Notes under the pieces: generated by a model
What the model was told of the DNA's origin: nothing
The model's database searches: none
What the model saw: the letters and a program-made list of their open reading frames with translations, nothing else
IMG/VR virus record: IMGVR_UViG_3300017964_001331
Location: 1-48,191 of that record
Direction: 5' to 3' (one strand)
Length of the DNA stretch: 48,191 nt
Origin: a virus
Part shown: piece after piece, positions 37,155 through 45,671 of the stretch
Layout: each line of letters opens with the position of its first letter
Numbering within the stretch: position 1 is the stretch's first letter
Translations under genes and position numbers: made by a program

Positions 37155-39629
37155 CTATTGTACTGTACGTGGAACTTCTTCAACTGTTGAAACACTGTCT
37201 TTACCACTAATTGTTGGTGGTGTAGTTGTTTTTGACAATTCTTGTTCTAAACTTTTTAGAGCGTCAGCTTTTTCATTTTTAAATCTATTTACAACACCAG
37301 CTCTAACATTTGGTTTACTTTTTCCAAAATATCGTTGTCCATTGTTTGCACCACGTTCATCATATACTGCACGAATTAATGCATCGTCGCTTGGATTAGA
37401 ACTACCAGTACGCTCTACTGCTTTCTTAAATATTTTAGATGCTCCTCCGTTGCCGTGTTGAATAGCTGTGGACCATAAAACATCTTGTACAGTTTTAGAT
37501 CTAGTAGTTACATCAATACCTGTATTACGTTTAACTTTAGCTGCTGCTGGAGTAAAATAAAGTTGTACACCAAATCCGTGTTGTGCTTTATTTCCTGCTG
37601 CGGTACCCATTACACTTTTCCAAGTTTGCTTAAATGTATCAGTTCCTTGTTTAGCGGCTGCTGCGCCGCCTGCTGCTTGTAATTTACTGTGTATATCAGG
37701 ATGTGCAGATTTAGCATAGTTCATAAAGTCGTCCATTGCACCTGTTTTTGCTGCAATTTGGTACGTACCGTAACTCCAACCGCCTGTAGTATCATAACCA
37801 ATAGCACCTGGATTTCCTCTAGACTCGTACTTTGAACTTAGCGATCCAAGTTCATCACTAAATTTAAAATTACTATTTTTTGGAGTAACATTTGGATCTG
37901 GTACTGCGCCTGTTCCTGTTGATGTTCCTCCTCCAGAGTTTATAACACCAGAATTTATTCCGCCGCCTGATCCTCCTACAAATGCGCTAGATTTCCTTCC
38001 TCCTAGATTTTTAAAGAAAGTATCAGGTGTTAACACTCTGTCTGCACTAGTTAATGCTCCTGGAGATTCTCTATCAGTTTCACCTTTTTTAAATGCTAAA
38101 GGATCTAAGTTTTCATGATGTAACCAAGGTTCGTGCTGTGGTGCTCTTCCAAGTATAGTTTCAAACGGTTGAACTACGTTTCCTGGTTTTGTTTGAGGTA
38201 ATGTAATTGTACTCAAAGGTGTAACTTCAGTTGCAGGATTTGCTAATGCTGCACCAGGTCCATTCATATGTATGTATTTTGCAGTTTCTCTATGCTCTGC
38301 TCCACTGTTAATGTGTGTATATTGTTTAGCAGTTAAAAAGTTATTTTGTCCTGTATTAACATGTAGAGATTTTGCTGTTTCAATATATTGTGATTCGTTA
38401 ACTTTTGTATGTTGATTTTTTGCTACTGTAATTTTGCTATCTTTGCCAACATTTAAATTATAATTAAAAGCAGATTCAAATTGAATTCTACCAGATTCTA
38501 AACCTTCTTCGTCTGTTGCACCACCACTACTATAACGTGCTGATGCTTTCATATTAATATTACGCCCGGCTTCTACATTAAAGTCTCTATCAGCAGTAAA
38601 ATTAATGTCAGCTTCAGATCTAACACTTATACTATCGTATCCATAAATGTCAATTTTTCCATCAGACGATAGTTCTACCCAAGCAGTACCTCTTGAGTTG
38701 CTAATATAAATTAAATCTTCACTATTGTGTAAAAGTATCTGATGCCCGGTTCTAGTTCTAAGCCTCATTAATTCATTTTGAGGAATAGTGTTATCGCCTG
38801 TTTCACCTTCTTTTATATTTTTATAAATTGGTGGACCGTCTTCTGCATGGGTTGATCTAACAAATCTATCATCACCGTCGTCCATTACAAAACTAGAACC
38901 ACCTAAACGGTTACTTGGAACATTTATTTTTTGACCTGCTGTACCGATCGGTGCTTGCGGTGCACCAGATCTGTAATCTTTTGGACCAGGTGTACTAATA
39001 CCAAATACCATACTTGGTATTTCTCTTCTAGCACTCGAAGTTGTTGTTCCTCTAGCTTCGTCTCTTAAAAGTCCTTGGACTTCTAAAACTTCTGTAAAAT
39101 CTTTATTGTAAGGTTTGTTAAACAACGTAGGATCAACTAACGAACCATCTTCAACAGTTTTGTTATATTCTCCTACAGGAAGTTTATAACCTTTTAAGTT
39201 TTCCGGAGTATGGTCTGTTGTTTTTTCTGTTGATGCTCTACCATCTGGTACCATAAAATTCATATAATCTGCAGGTACGCAACCTATCCAATATCCAAAG
39301 TTTGGATTTCCTTCAGCAAAAATTACAAGTACACGAGTTCCTATATCTGGAGGTACCATCCACATTCCATATGATTTTTGTGTATGTTCAAAACCGTCAT
39401 TTGCTGTAAGAGCAGTTTGCGGTGTTATTCCATAAAATGGACTTAAATATCTTACATTTAATAATTGTCCTGTACGCTCCGGAGTGCCGCCTGCGCTAGT
39501 ATATTTTAACAATTCTACCGTTAAGCCGCCCATATAACGTGTGTCTAAATTATTAACAACAATTGCTTCGTAGGGTCCCGAATCTTTAATGTTAGTAAGT
39601 GCGTCTCTAGTTCTAGTATAGTTTGCCAT
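37155..39629 (-). CDS. 5: gp5-like baseplate spike with C-terminal peptidoglycan-degrading domain
   Basis: An 824-aa protein. Residues 1 to about 130 form the gp5/VgrG OB-fold (GGLTVELLKY...LSPFYG...SYGMWMVPPDIGTRVLVIF...GYWIGCVP). Residues about 285-460 form the repetitive spike helix (LRTRTGHQILLHNSEDLIYI, ELSSDGKIDIYGYDSISVRS, DRDFNVEAGRNINMKA). A Gly/Ser linker at about 545-580 leads into a lysozyme-like domain at about 590-760, SKYESRGNPGAIG...SYGTYQIAAKTG, with Glu602 as the probable catalytic acid. In T4 gp5 the lysozyme domain sits between the OB-fold and the helix; here it follows the helix and is of a different (chitosanase/VgrG-associated-like) type. The tail (760-824) is Lys/Thr-rich. 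It should pierce and locally digest the host wall during injection. Confidence 0.85.
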   Translation of the reverse strand: MANYTRTRDALTNIKDSGPYEAIVVNNLDTRYMGGLTVELLKYTSAGGTPERTGQLLNVRYLSPFYGITPQTALTANDGFEHTQKSYGMWMVPPDIGTRVLVIFAEGNPNFGYWIGCVPADYMNFMVPDGRASTEKTTDHTPENLKGYKLPVGEYNKTVEDGSLVDPTLFNKPYNKDFTEVLEVQGLLRDEARGTTTSSARREIPSMVFGISTPGPKDYRSGAPQAPIGTAGQKINVPSNRLGGSSFVMDDGDDRFVRSTHAEDGPPIYKNIKEGETGDNTIPQNELMRLRTRTGHQILLHNSEDLIYISNSRGTAWVELSSDGKIDIYGYDSISVRSEADINFTADRDFNVEAGRNINMKASARYSSGGATDEEGLESGRIQFESAFNYNLNVGKDSKITVAKNQHTKVNESQYIETAKSLHVNTGQNNFLTAKQYTHINSGAEHRETAKYIHMNGPGAALANPATEVTPLSTITLPQTKPGNVVQPFETILGRAPQHEPWLHHENLDPLAFKKGETDRESPGALTSADRVLTPDTFFKNLGGRKSSAFVGGSGGGINSGVINSGGGTSTGTGAVPDPNVTPKNSNFKFSDELGSLSSKYESRGNPGAIGYDTTGGWSYGTYQIAAKTGAMDDFMNYAKSAHPDIHSKLQAAGGAAAAKQGTDTFKQTWKSVMGTAAGNKAQHGFGVQLYFTPAAAKVKRNTGIDVTTRSKTVQDVLWSTAIQHGNGGASKIFKKAVERTGSSNPSDDALIRAVYDERGANNGQRYFGKSKPNVRAGVVNRFKNEKADALKSLEQELSKTTTPPTISGKDSVSTVEEVPRTVQ

Positions 39630-39638
39630 TTTGACTCC

Positions 39639-40568
39639 TTACTGTGGTCCTACTCGATTTGGATCTCTTTCGCGATCTTGACGTTGTCTTAATAAACTAG
39701 GCCCTCCAGTTGTTGTACCAACAGCAATGCCGCCGTCAATTGCAGTTTTATTTGATTCTGCTACTTTTGCAGGAGGAGTAGGCTCATTGCTTCCTGCATA
39801 TGTTTGCAAACTGCCGCCTGTGTCTGGTGTAAAAACTTTTTTACCTAAATTAAAATCGTATCTATCAAACCCAGGACGTATAGGTTCGTATACATATGCG
39901 TTACCTGTTGATTTAGTTGCAACTGGGTCTGTTCTAGATACAGTTTTTGGAGATACTTTGCTATCAGTTTTTGTTTTACTAATAACATCCTTGTCTGTTT
40001 TTGTAGAAGTGTTTTCTGTGTCTGTTGTACTTTCTGTTTTAGTTGTAGTTGAGTTCGATTTACTAGTTGTAGTTGTAGTTGTAACTCCGGTTGATTTGCT
40101 AACAGTTTTTCCTGTATTTGTACCTGGCTTTTCATTGCTACTTTTTGGATCAGCTTGAAAAATTGGAACTCCTTGTAGTTCATCAATTTGAACTGCTCCT
40201 GGTGGAACAAAAGGTTTGCCGCCTGCTTCAATTCTTTGTTTGTTAGTAGCTGCTAAAGATTTAAAAGTAGTTTCACCTTCTGCTTCTGATGGACTGAATA
40301 CTACCCAAAAGAAATTACTATCTGCATAATTTGGAGCACCATCAACTACTCTCACTAACTGTCCTGTAGGTGCCGGTTTACCTATATTATCTTTATCAGC
40401 TTCAAATTCTCCAAATGTTTCGTAAGTAAGAATTCCGTTTTCGTCTCGCCACGGTTTACCGTCTTCAACAATTTCAGCAGACTGATCTGCGCCTCCTTGA
40501 GAGGCGCCAACTGAATCGTCTTCTATATCGTTGTCATCAAGTTTTGGATCTAAATCTTGAAATGGCAT
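39639..40568 (-). CDS. Thr/Ser-rich linker-containing structural protein, function unknown
   Basis: A 309-aa protein. The N-terminal 140 residues are acidic and look folded around residues 80-100 (NFFWVVFSPSE). Residues about 155-220 are a low-complexity run of Thr, Ser and Lys. The C-terminus (about 220-309) has an RPGFDRYDFNLGKKVFTPDTG segment and ends in a charged Arg/Asp stretch. It starts MPF, as do the two genes with hub/tube-like products just upstream. Its place between the 994-aa hub-like gene and the gp5 spike (gaps 13 and 9 nt) argues for a baseplate hub or spike-associated part, or a chaperone for one. No family recognised. Confidence 0.55.
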   Translation of the reverse strand: MPFQDLDPKLDDNDIEDDSVGASQGGADQSAEIVEDGKPWRDENGILTYETFGEFEADKDNIGKPAPTGQLVRVVDGAPNYADSNFFWVVFSPSEAEGETTFKSLAATNKQRIEAGGKPFVPPGAVQIDELQGVPIFQADPKSSNEKPGTNTGKTVSKSTGVTTTTTTSKSNSTTTKTESTTDTENTSTKTDKDVISKTKTDSKVSPKTVSRTDPVATKSTGNAYVYEPIRPGFDRYDFNLGKKVFTPDTGGSLQTYAGSNEPTPPAKVAESNKTAIDGGIAVGTTTGGPSLLRQRQDRERDPNRVGPQ

Positions 40569-40581
40569 ATTTTAAAATCCT

Positions 40582-43566
40582 TTATCCAAATAAACTGTTT
40601 ATTTTTGAACTTGCAGTTTTAGTAATGCTATCTATTTGCGCGGAAGCATCTGCTACTGCTGTATTTAATTGTGTTTTTGCTCCAGCAAGATCACTTTCGA
40701 ATTGTTTAACTGCACTTGCTGCTTGAGCATTAATTTTTGTAAGATCAGGCAATTTTGCTAGTCCTATATCAACTCCAGGTATAGAAAGTTTTATATCAGC
40801 TACTGCTGTATCAATAATATCTGGAATAATATTATCTACAGCAGGTAACAAATTTGTAATATCATCTTTAACTGTTTTTTCTAATGAGTTTGCATAATCT
40901 TTCCATTTAGAAGACATAGTATTCTTTGCTTGAGCTGCTGTTTGATTTGACGATCCGCTACCAACTGTTCCTTTTGAACTTTCTTGTTGTTTGTTAATTT
41001 TTGAATCTTCGTCTACCTTAATAAATGCATTTGAGTTTGTAGTTGGCGGATCATCTTGCCCTCTACGCCTGGTCATTTTTAATCTTTGAACAAACTGACC
41101 GTTTGAAAAAGAATTAGTAACTGCCCAGACACTATACAATCCACTAAAGCCTCTAACAATTGACGGCATCTCCATTGTTGCTCCTTTAACTTGATAATCA
41201 AAAGGAGTTAAAAAGTTTACAACAATTAAAACTTGCGATTGTTGATATGTCATTGTTCCGTCAGCAGTAATTGTAGGCGTTGCTCCTCTTTTTGCAGCGT
41301 AGTTTCCTGTTTCTTGTGGTAAGAAATAAGGATCGCCAATTATTTCCATTTCTGCTGTAATCATATCAATGGGTAAATTAGTAATTCTATCATGAAACTG
41401 CTCAGCAATTCTTACTCTAATGTCTGAACTTCTAGATCCCGAAGAAACAAGATTATCTGTTTTAAAATCTAGTGTTCCACCAGGTTCGCTCTTGTTAGCT
41501 AAATCATTAGTATCATCTGCTTTAGCACCTTGTGCTTGATTTTCAATTGCTGTTGCAGTTTTTTGCCCATCTAGTCCTGCTGCTTGACCACCGCTGTTCA
41601 TACCAAAATTTGAAAGAGCTGTTGTTAAAAACGCTTGATTAAAATTAATATTAAAATCTAATACATCTTCATTTTTTCCAGTATAAATGTAATTGTATTC
41701 TTTTACGGCAGCGGCTTTTAATCCTTTCGTATTTCCTGCTTTTTGATTTGTACCTAGTGTTACTGCTTCATCTACTTCATACGGTACAACACTATACACA
41801 TAAACTTTTGGAGGTCGTCCAGTTTGTGCTTCTGTTCCAGGATTTGGTTCTATAAAAACTTGAGTATCAATTCTAAACCATTTGTTAAGTCCGTTTTTTG
41901 GACCTTCAGTAGATTTTTCAGCAGCATATTGACTTTCTAAAATAACTTTTTCAATTATTCTAGTAATTTTTTCTTTTTGTGAAAATTGATAATCTCTAGC
42001 CTTTTCTGTTTGTTGAGTTTGTTTTGCTGTTGCATCAACTTTTCCTGTTCTTGGATCTATAACAGAAGAAGGTTCTGCTTCTGATGCATTACCGCCCGAA
42101 TTCGTATCTACGTTAATTGCACTTAGTCCAATAGGATTCATTAAATTTTCATTTTCTGCAAAAGATTTTAGTACAGCATAAGTTGCAAACGTAGGCTTAA
42201 CTACAACTTCTTTTACAGTTGTACCAAAGTCATAAACTTCTCCTGTTTTTCTAGCACCTTTTTGAATAATTATTTCTTTGTCTGCTTCTGTTGTAAGTGC
42301 TTCATCAGTAACTACACCCGATTCAAGTGCTTCAACTAACGCTGTTCTTGATTTAGGAAAAGCAATTACATATCTATCGTAAGGTGCCAGCGATCCACTT
42401 TCTTCTAGTTTTTCTATTTGCGAATTTACTCCTGCTGTAACCGAAGTTGCAGCAGTTTCAAGAACTTCATGAACTATAGTTCCTGTTGCTTTTATAGGTG
42501 TTTTTATTTTATTCACGTTATCCGCTAATCCTGATTCGCTCATAGGTATTGCTTTAACCTGATACTCGCTTCCGCCAGCGTTAACTTCAAATTCCATATT
42601 AATAAATTTAATTGGAATAAAAATTGGACGTTTAATAAAGTTTGCATTATATTGACCGTCTTCGTTCCATCCTTTAAAATCTATTCTTAAACAAAATGGT
42701 GCTTCAACATAATTTTTATATCCAGCAGTAGATGCTGCGCCAATTACTGCCTGTACAAAGTTTCCCATGCTGTAAGGTTCAATCACTCTAAAACTAAGTG
42801 TAGTTCCTAGTGTAACTCCTGTATTTTTATTAGGAGCAATTACTGCATCTAAGTCAAGATCTTCAATATAATATTCTGCATCGCCGCCGCCAAAGCCGGT
42901 GCTTGAAGCTCCCATTTCATCAAGTGTTCTATACCTTTTAGCATATTCTCCGCCGCCACTGCGAATTATATAATTTTTAAAACCGCCTGCGGCTCTATAA
43001 ACTGCTGGATTGTTATATTCTTCAGGACTTAATACTCCAAGAGTAATAATATAGTTGTAACTGTTATGGTTTCTTAAAGGATTAGGGATTTTACTCGATG
43101 ATTTTCCAGCATGTTTTACAGTTCCAAAACTTGGGTATAAAACTGCGCCTGGTTGAAGCCAATCATCAAATGCACTATCTGCTGTTCTGTCTCTGTAGAG
43201 CTGTGTTACTTGAGAAAATTCTTCATCTGCTAGACCAAATAATTCAGCCGCTCCTTTTTCAATTAAACGTAAAGGTTGATTAATTAAGCCTTGGATTTCT
43301 TCTGAGTTAGCTATTAATGCTCCAAGAGGTCCTAAACCTCTTATTTTGTTCGTAATCGAATATCTTAAAGAACCAGTAATTCCTGCTGTAATATTACCTA
43401 GTGCTCCTTGAGCTGCACTTCCTAACAATTGCGAATTAAATTTTCCTGAAGATAGTTGTTTAGAAGCATCGTTTATAAATGAATTTGTTTCAGCTGAAAC
43501 TTGTTTAAAAGTAGCCGTTGCCTGTGATGCTACAGATGACACTGCTTTTTTAAAGTTAAATGGCAT
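40582..43566 (-). CDS. Large baseplate hub-like structural protein
   Basis: A 994-aa protein. The N-terminal about 110 residues are an Ala/Gly/Ser-rich helical leader containing GLGPLGALI, similar to the leader of the 274-aa gene upstream. The middle has conserved-type segments: NSYNYIITLGVLSPEEYNNP (about 170-190), IEPYSMGNFVQAVIGAA...GYKNYVEAPFCLRIDFKG (about 260-305), KEYNYIYTGKNEDVLDFNIN (about 630-650) and EMEIIGDPYFLPQ (about 735-748). The last two resemble elements of hub/tail-tube-adaptor proteins in marine T4-like phages. Residues 890-994 are helical, probably coiled coil. The assignment to the hub is from motifs and position between gp53 and gp5; it cannot be equated with a single T4 gene. 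Confidence 0.6.
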   Translation of the reverse strand: MPFNFKKAVSSVASQATATFKQVSAETNSFINDASKQLSSGKFNSQLLGSAAQGALGNITAGITGSLRYSITNKIRGLGPLGALIANSEEIQGLINQPLRLIEKGAAELFGLADEEFSQVTQLYRDRTADSAFDDWLQPGAVLYPSFGTVKHAGKSSSKIPNPLRNHNSYNYIITLGVLSPEEYNNPAVYRAAGGFKNYIIRSGGGEYAKRYRTLDEMGASSTGFGGGDAEYYIEDLDLDAVIAPNKNTGVTLGTTLSFRVIEPYSMGNFVQAVIGAASTAGYKNYVEAPFCLRIDFKGWNEDGQYNANFIKRPIFIPIKFINMEFEVNAGGSEYQVKAIPMSESGLADNVNKIKTPIKATGTIVHEVLETAATSVTAGVNSQIEKLEESGSLAPYDRYVIAFPKSRTALVEALESGVVTDEALTTEADKEIIIQKGARKTGEVYDFGTTVKEVVVKPTFATYAVLKSFAENENLMNPIGLSAINVDTNSGGNASEAEPSSVIDPRTGKVDATAKQTQQTEKARDYQFSQKEKITRIIEKVILESQYAAEKSTEGPKNGLNKWFRIDTQVFIEPNPGTEAQTGRPPKVYVYSVVPYEVDEAVTLGTNQKAGNTKGLKAAAVKEYNYIYTGKNEDVLDFNINFNQAFLTTALSNFGMNSGGQAAGLDGQKTATAIENQAQGAKADDTNDLANKSEPGGTLDFKTDNLVSSGSRSSDIRVRIAEQFHDRITNLPIDMITAEMEIIGDPYFLPQETGNYAAKRGATPTITADGTMTYQQSQVLIVVNFLTPFDYQVKGATMEMPSIVRGFSGLYSVWAVTNSFSNGQFVQRLKMTRRRGQDDPPTTNSNAFIKVDEDSKINKQQESSKGTVGSGSSNQTAAQAKNTMSSKWKDYANSLEKTVKDDITNLLPAVDNIIPDIIDTAVADIKLSIPGVDIGLAKLPDLTKINAQAASAVKQFESDLAGAKTQLNTAVADASAQIDSITKTASSKINSLFG

Positions 43567-43567
43567 T

Positions 43568-43867
43568 TTATGTTCCTAGCTGCTCTCGTAAATACTTTTC
43601 TTGCGGCAGATATATTTTTGTACCTGCAATAAAATCAAATACAGGATCTTTAAGTATATCCATATTCCTTTGTGCAAAAACCCACCATAACTCTCTGTTT
43701 CCATACATAATATGTGCTAACAAATCTGGTCTATATGTATATTCTGGTGTTATTTCAAAAAGTATATCGTCTTTTGCAACTGGAATAGGACGAGGTTTTA
43801 GAATATCTAAATATCCTGCATTAGTAATTTGTGTATTTGCATAAGGACTTGAAATTGAAATTGACAT
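43568..43867 (-). CDS. 53: Baseplate wedge protein gp53-like
   Basis: A 99-aa protein, roughly half the length of T4 gp53. It keeps the diagnostic core: TPEYTYRPDLLAHIMYGNRE, LWWVFAQRN, DILKDPVFDFIAGTKIYLP. The second half is LysM-like, as noted for gp53 of T4. In T4, gp53 joins neighbouring wedges around the hub, so it is needed for the six wedges to close. Its start overlaps the last base of the 274-aa gene's stop region, and the 994-aa gene begins 1 nt after its stop, so the three are probably translated together. Confidence 0.85.
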   Translation of the reverse strand: MSISISSPYANTQITNAGYLDILKPRPIPVAKDDILFEITPEYTYRPDLLAHIMYGNRELWWVFAQRNMDILKDPVFDFIAGTKIYLPQEKYLREQLGT

Positions 43868-44691
43868 TAGATAAATCCTTCATCACCGCCTACGTGATTT
43901 CCTTTTGCAAAATCATTAAGACTAAATCTTGATTGTGAACGTCTTGCATACTGCGGTTGTACTGTAACTGTAATTGTACTTTGTACTGGTACCATGTTAG
44001 TTTGTCCGTCTACTATACATTCTATGTAATCAACATCTGCCGGCATGTCTGTTGTAAAGTTTGTTATAATAACTGGAACATTATTAATTACATGAGGACC
44101 ATAACCATTTAACCGGCAAACAGGTGGCGGATTTCCTAACGGATCACTGTAACCATAAAACATTTTAGTAGCAGTTCTTAAAAAATGAATTGCTGCTATC
44201 CAATATTGTGCATCTCTATAGTTTTCTTGGAAGAATTCGCCAGTAATTGTCATTGCATCCACAACACTGTTTTGGTAAGCATAATATGGATAATTAGTAT
44301 GTGTAGGTTGTACAGAATTATAATTTGCACTATGACTAAAAAGTATTGTAGGGTTAAAAGGAAATACTAATCTATTTCCAGTGTTAAATGCTGCACTTGA
44401 TCCTTCTTTTAATGGATCTAATACAGGACCATTTAACAAAATTTCAGGAATGCTAATACTGACTCTCCAATCACTTGCATCTGATACGCTAATATCTTTA
44501 GATATTATTGCTCTTGTGATTGTTCTGTCATTAATAGCAGTAGTGCTAATAAATTTTGAAGCAAGTTTTCCAAGAGGACCTAAGCCGCCAAGTTTTTGTT
44601 GCACTACATCAAGTGCAGCATTCTTTAAGGCCTTCTTTCCGTCGTTTACTATGCTTTCTACAAAACTAGAAGCGTTAAATTTAAATGGCAT
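43867..44691 (-). CDS. Tail-tube/baseplate-like structural protein
   Basis: A 274-aa protein. Residues 1-50 are a helical leader (MPFKFNASSFVESIVNDGKK, then GGLGPLGKL). The rest is beta-rich with segments NSVVDAMTITGEFFQENYRDAQYW (in parts about 140-163), FLRTATKMFYGYSDPLGNPPP and RLNGYG...NVPVIITNF...PADVDYIE. This wording recurs in tail-tube-terminator/baseplate proteins of marine T4-like phages that resemble the tube fold used by T4 gp48 and gp54. I infer a link between tail tube and baseplate hub. It is the first gene of the leftward cluster, 80 nt from the divergent gp55 gene, with a TAGGAGA ribosome-binding site before its ATG. Confidence 0.6.
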   Translation of the reverse strand: MPFKFNASSFVESIVNDGKKALKNAALDVVQQKLGGLGPLGKLASKFISTTAINDRTITRAIISKDISVSDASDWRVSISIPEILLNGPVLDPLKEGSSAAFNTGNRLVFPFNPTILFSHSANYNSVQPTHTNYPYYAYQNSVVDAMTITGEFFQENYRDAQYWIAAIHFLRTATKMFYGYSDPLGNPPPVCRLNGYGPHVINNVPVIITNFTTDMPADVDYIECIVDGQTNMVPVQSTITVTVQPQYARRSQSRFSLNDFAKGNHVGGDEGFI

Positions 44692-44711
44692 AAATGTTTC
44701 TCCTACACTAC

Positions 44712-44719
44712 TATTTAGT
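44712..44719 (-). promoter_or_regulatory. Weak late-promoter-like octamer ACTAAATA
   Basis: Six of 8 match to TATAAATA, 20 nt before the ATG at 44691. Listed because its spacing fits the other octamers; it overlaps the -35 box of the divergent promoter. Confidence 0.3.
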
Positions 44720-44747
44720 TGACAAAATTATGTATGTATATTATAAT
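44719..44747 (+). promoter_or_regulatory. Consensus sigma70 promoter before gp55
   Basis: TTGACA (44719-44724), exactly 17 nt, TATAAT (44742-44747): both hexamers are perfect consensus. The start codon of gp55 is 24 nt downstream of the -10 box, with GGAG at 44762-44765 as ribosome-binding site. Confidence 0.8.
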
Positions 44748-44753
44748 AAATAC
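44745..44753 (+). promoter_or_regulatory. Late-promoter-like AATAAATAC overlapping the gp55 -10 box
   Basis: The octamer AATAAATA shares its first 3 bases with the sigma70 -10 hexamer and ends 19 nt before the gp55 ATG. It is identical to the nonamers before the adhesin gene and the 200-aa gene. Confidence 0.45.
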
Positions 44754-44771
44754 AATTAACTGGAGCAATAG

Positions 44772-45611
44772 ATGAGACCTAAGAACTATCTTAACAACAA
44801 AGACATTTTAAAAGAAATTCACAAATCAAAAAATACGTTTAATAGCTATGTTGAACAAGATTACGCAAATTATGATATCATACTAGATAGCGTAGAAAAA
44901 ATCAATATAAGAACTATTGCAGATGCAAAAAGAAATAAAGCAAAAAAACTAAGTCAACAAGATTACGAACAAAGAAAACTTGCAGGCGAACGGGTAAAAC
45001 AAGCAGACTGCGAAGTTGACTACAAAAAAATCACAAAAGAAGAACTAATCTTTCGTATTATGACGTTTGATCATATTCCAGACGAACCCGGACGCAAGAA
45101 AAATCCAAAAACAGTAGCAGATAAAAAAACTAAACTAAATTTTCCTCCTTTCCAACACTACAAGTTTAACGAAAACGACGAATTAGTTTGTGTAGGTAAA
45201 AGTCACTGGCAAGGTGGCATGGAAAATGGGTATTTTTCAAAAGATCACGGAAAGGCTACTAATAAATTAGCAATGATGTGGCTAAAATTGGTAGATCGCT
45301 ATGCAACTCGTGGAAATGTGAGAGGATATACTTACAATGACGAAATGAAAGGACAAGCAATACTGCAACTTGCTCAAATTGGTTTACAGTTTGATGAATC
45401 GAAGAGCGACAACCCGTTTGCTTACTACACAGCGGCAGTTACAAACTCATTTGTACGTGTTATCAACCTTGAAAAACGCAATCAAAACATTAGAGACGAC
45501 ATCCTTGAAATGAATGACTTAACACCAAGTTATACAAGACAACATCAAGGGGAATGGGAAGCTGCTATTAGACGCAACGAGGAAGCCTCACAGTCACCTT
45601 ATTCAAAATAA
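44772..45611 (+). CDS. 55: Late-transcription sigma factor gp55-like
   Basis: A 279-aa protein, longer than T4 gp55 (185 aa) because of a Lys/Asp-rich N-terminal extension of about 130 residues. The C-terminal half carries the gp55 core: LAMMWLKLVDRYATRGNVRGY (about 173-193), ILQLAQIGLQFDESKSDNPF (about 197-216), then AYYTAAVTNSFVRVINLEKRNQNI, the sigma region-2-like stretch that contacts core polymerase and the -10-like late promoter, followed by a PSYTRQ end. gp55 redirects host RNA polymerase to late promoters (TATAAATA in T4), working with the sliding clamp and gp33. It is preceded by a perfect sigma70 promoter overlapped by a late-type octamer, which would allow early expression and later self-expression. 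Confidence 0.9.
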   Translation: MRPKNYLNNKDILKEIHKSKNTFNSYVEQDYANYDIILDSVEKINIRTIADAKRNKAKKLSQQDYEQRKLAGERVKQADCEVDYKKITKEELIFRIMTFDHIPDEPGRKKNPKTVADKKTKLNFPPFQHYKFNENDELVCVGKSHWQGGMENGYFSKDHGKATNKLAMMWLKLVDRYATRGNVRGYTYNDEMKGQAILQLAQIGLQFDESKSDNPFAYYTAAVTNSFVRVINLEKRNQNIRDDILEMNDLTPSYTRQHQGEWEAAIRRNEEASQSPYSK

Positions 45612-45614
45612 CGG

Positions 45615-45643
45615 TTGACTAGTGTATATTTTTAGTATATACT
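45615..45643 (+). promoter_or_regulatory. Sigma70-type promoter before gp47
   Basis: TTGACT (45615-45620), 17 nt, TATACT (45638-45643); each hexamer matches consensus at 5 of 6 positions. It occupies the 60-nt gap between gp55 and gp47. Confidence 0.6.
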
Positions 45644-45671
45644 TGTACAAGTAACTATGAGGTAACTAGAC

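Noticed and set aside
37155-39629. T4-type lysozyme domain in the middle of gp5
   Set aside because: The stretch between OB-fold and spike helix is Gly/Pro/Asp-rich, with no lysozyme-like catalytic arrangement. The lytic signature is only at the C-terminus.
39845-40231. 128-aa open frame on the minus strand inside the 309-aa gene
   Set aside because: Out-of-frame reading of the Thr/Ser/Lys low-complexity stretch, giving Gln/Leu-rich sequence. The main frame fits the neighbouring gene spacing.
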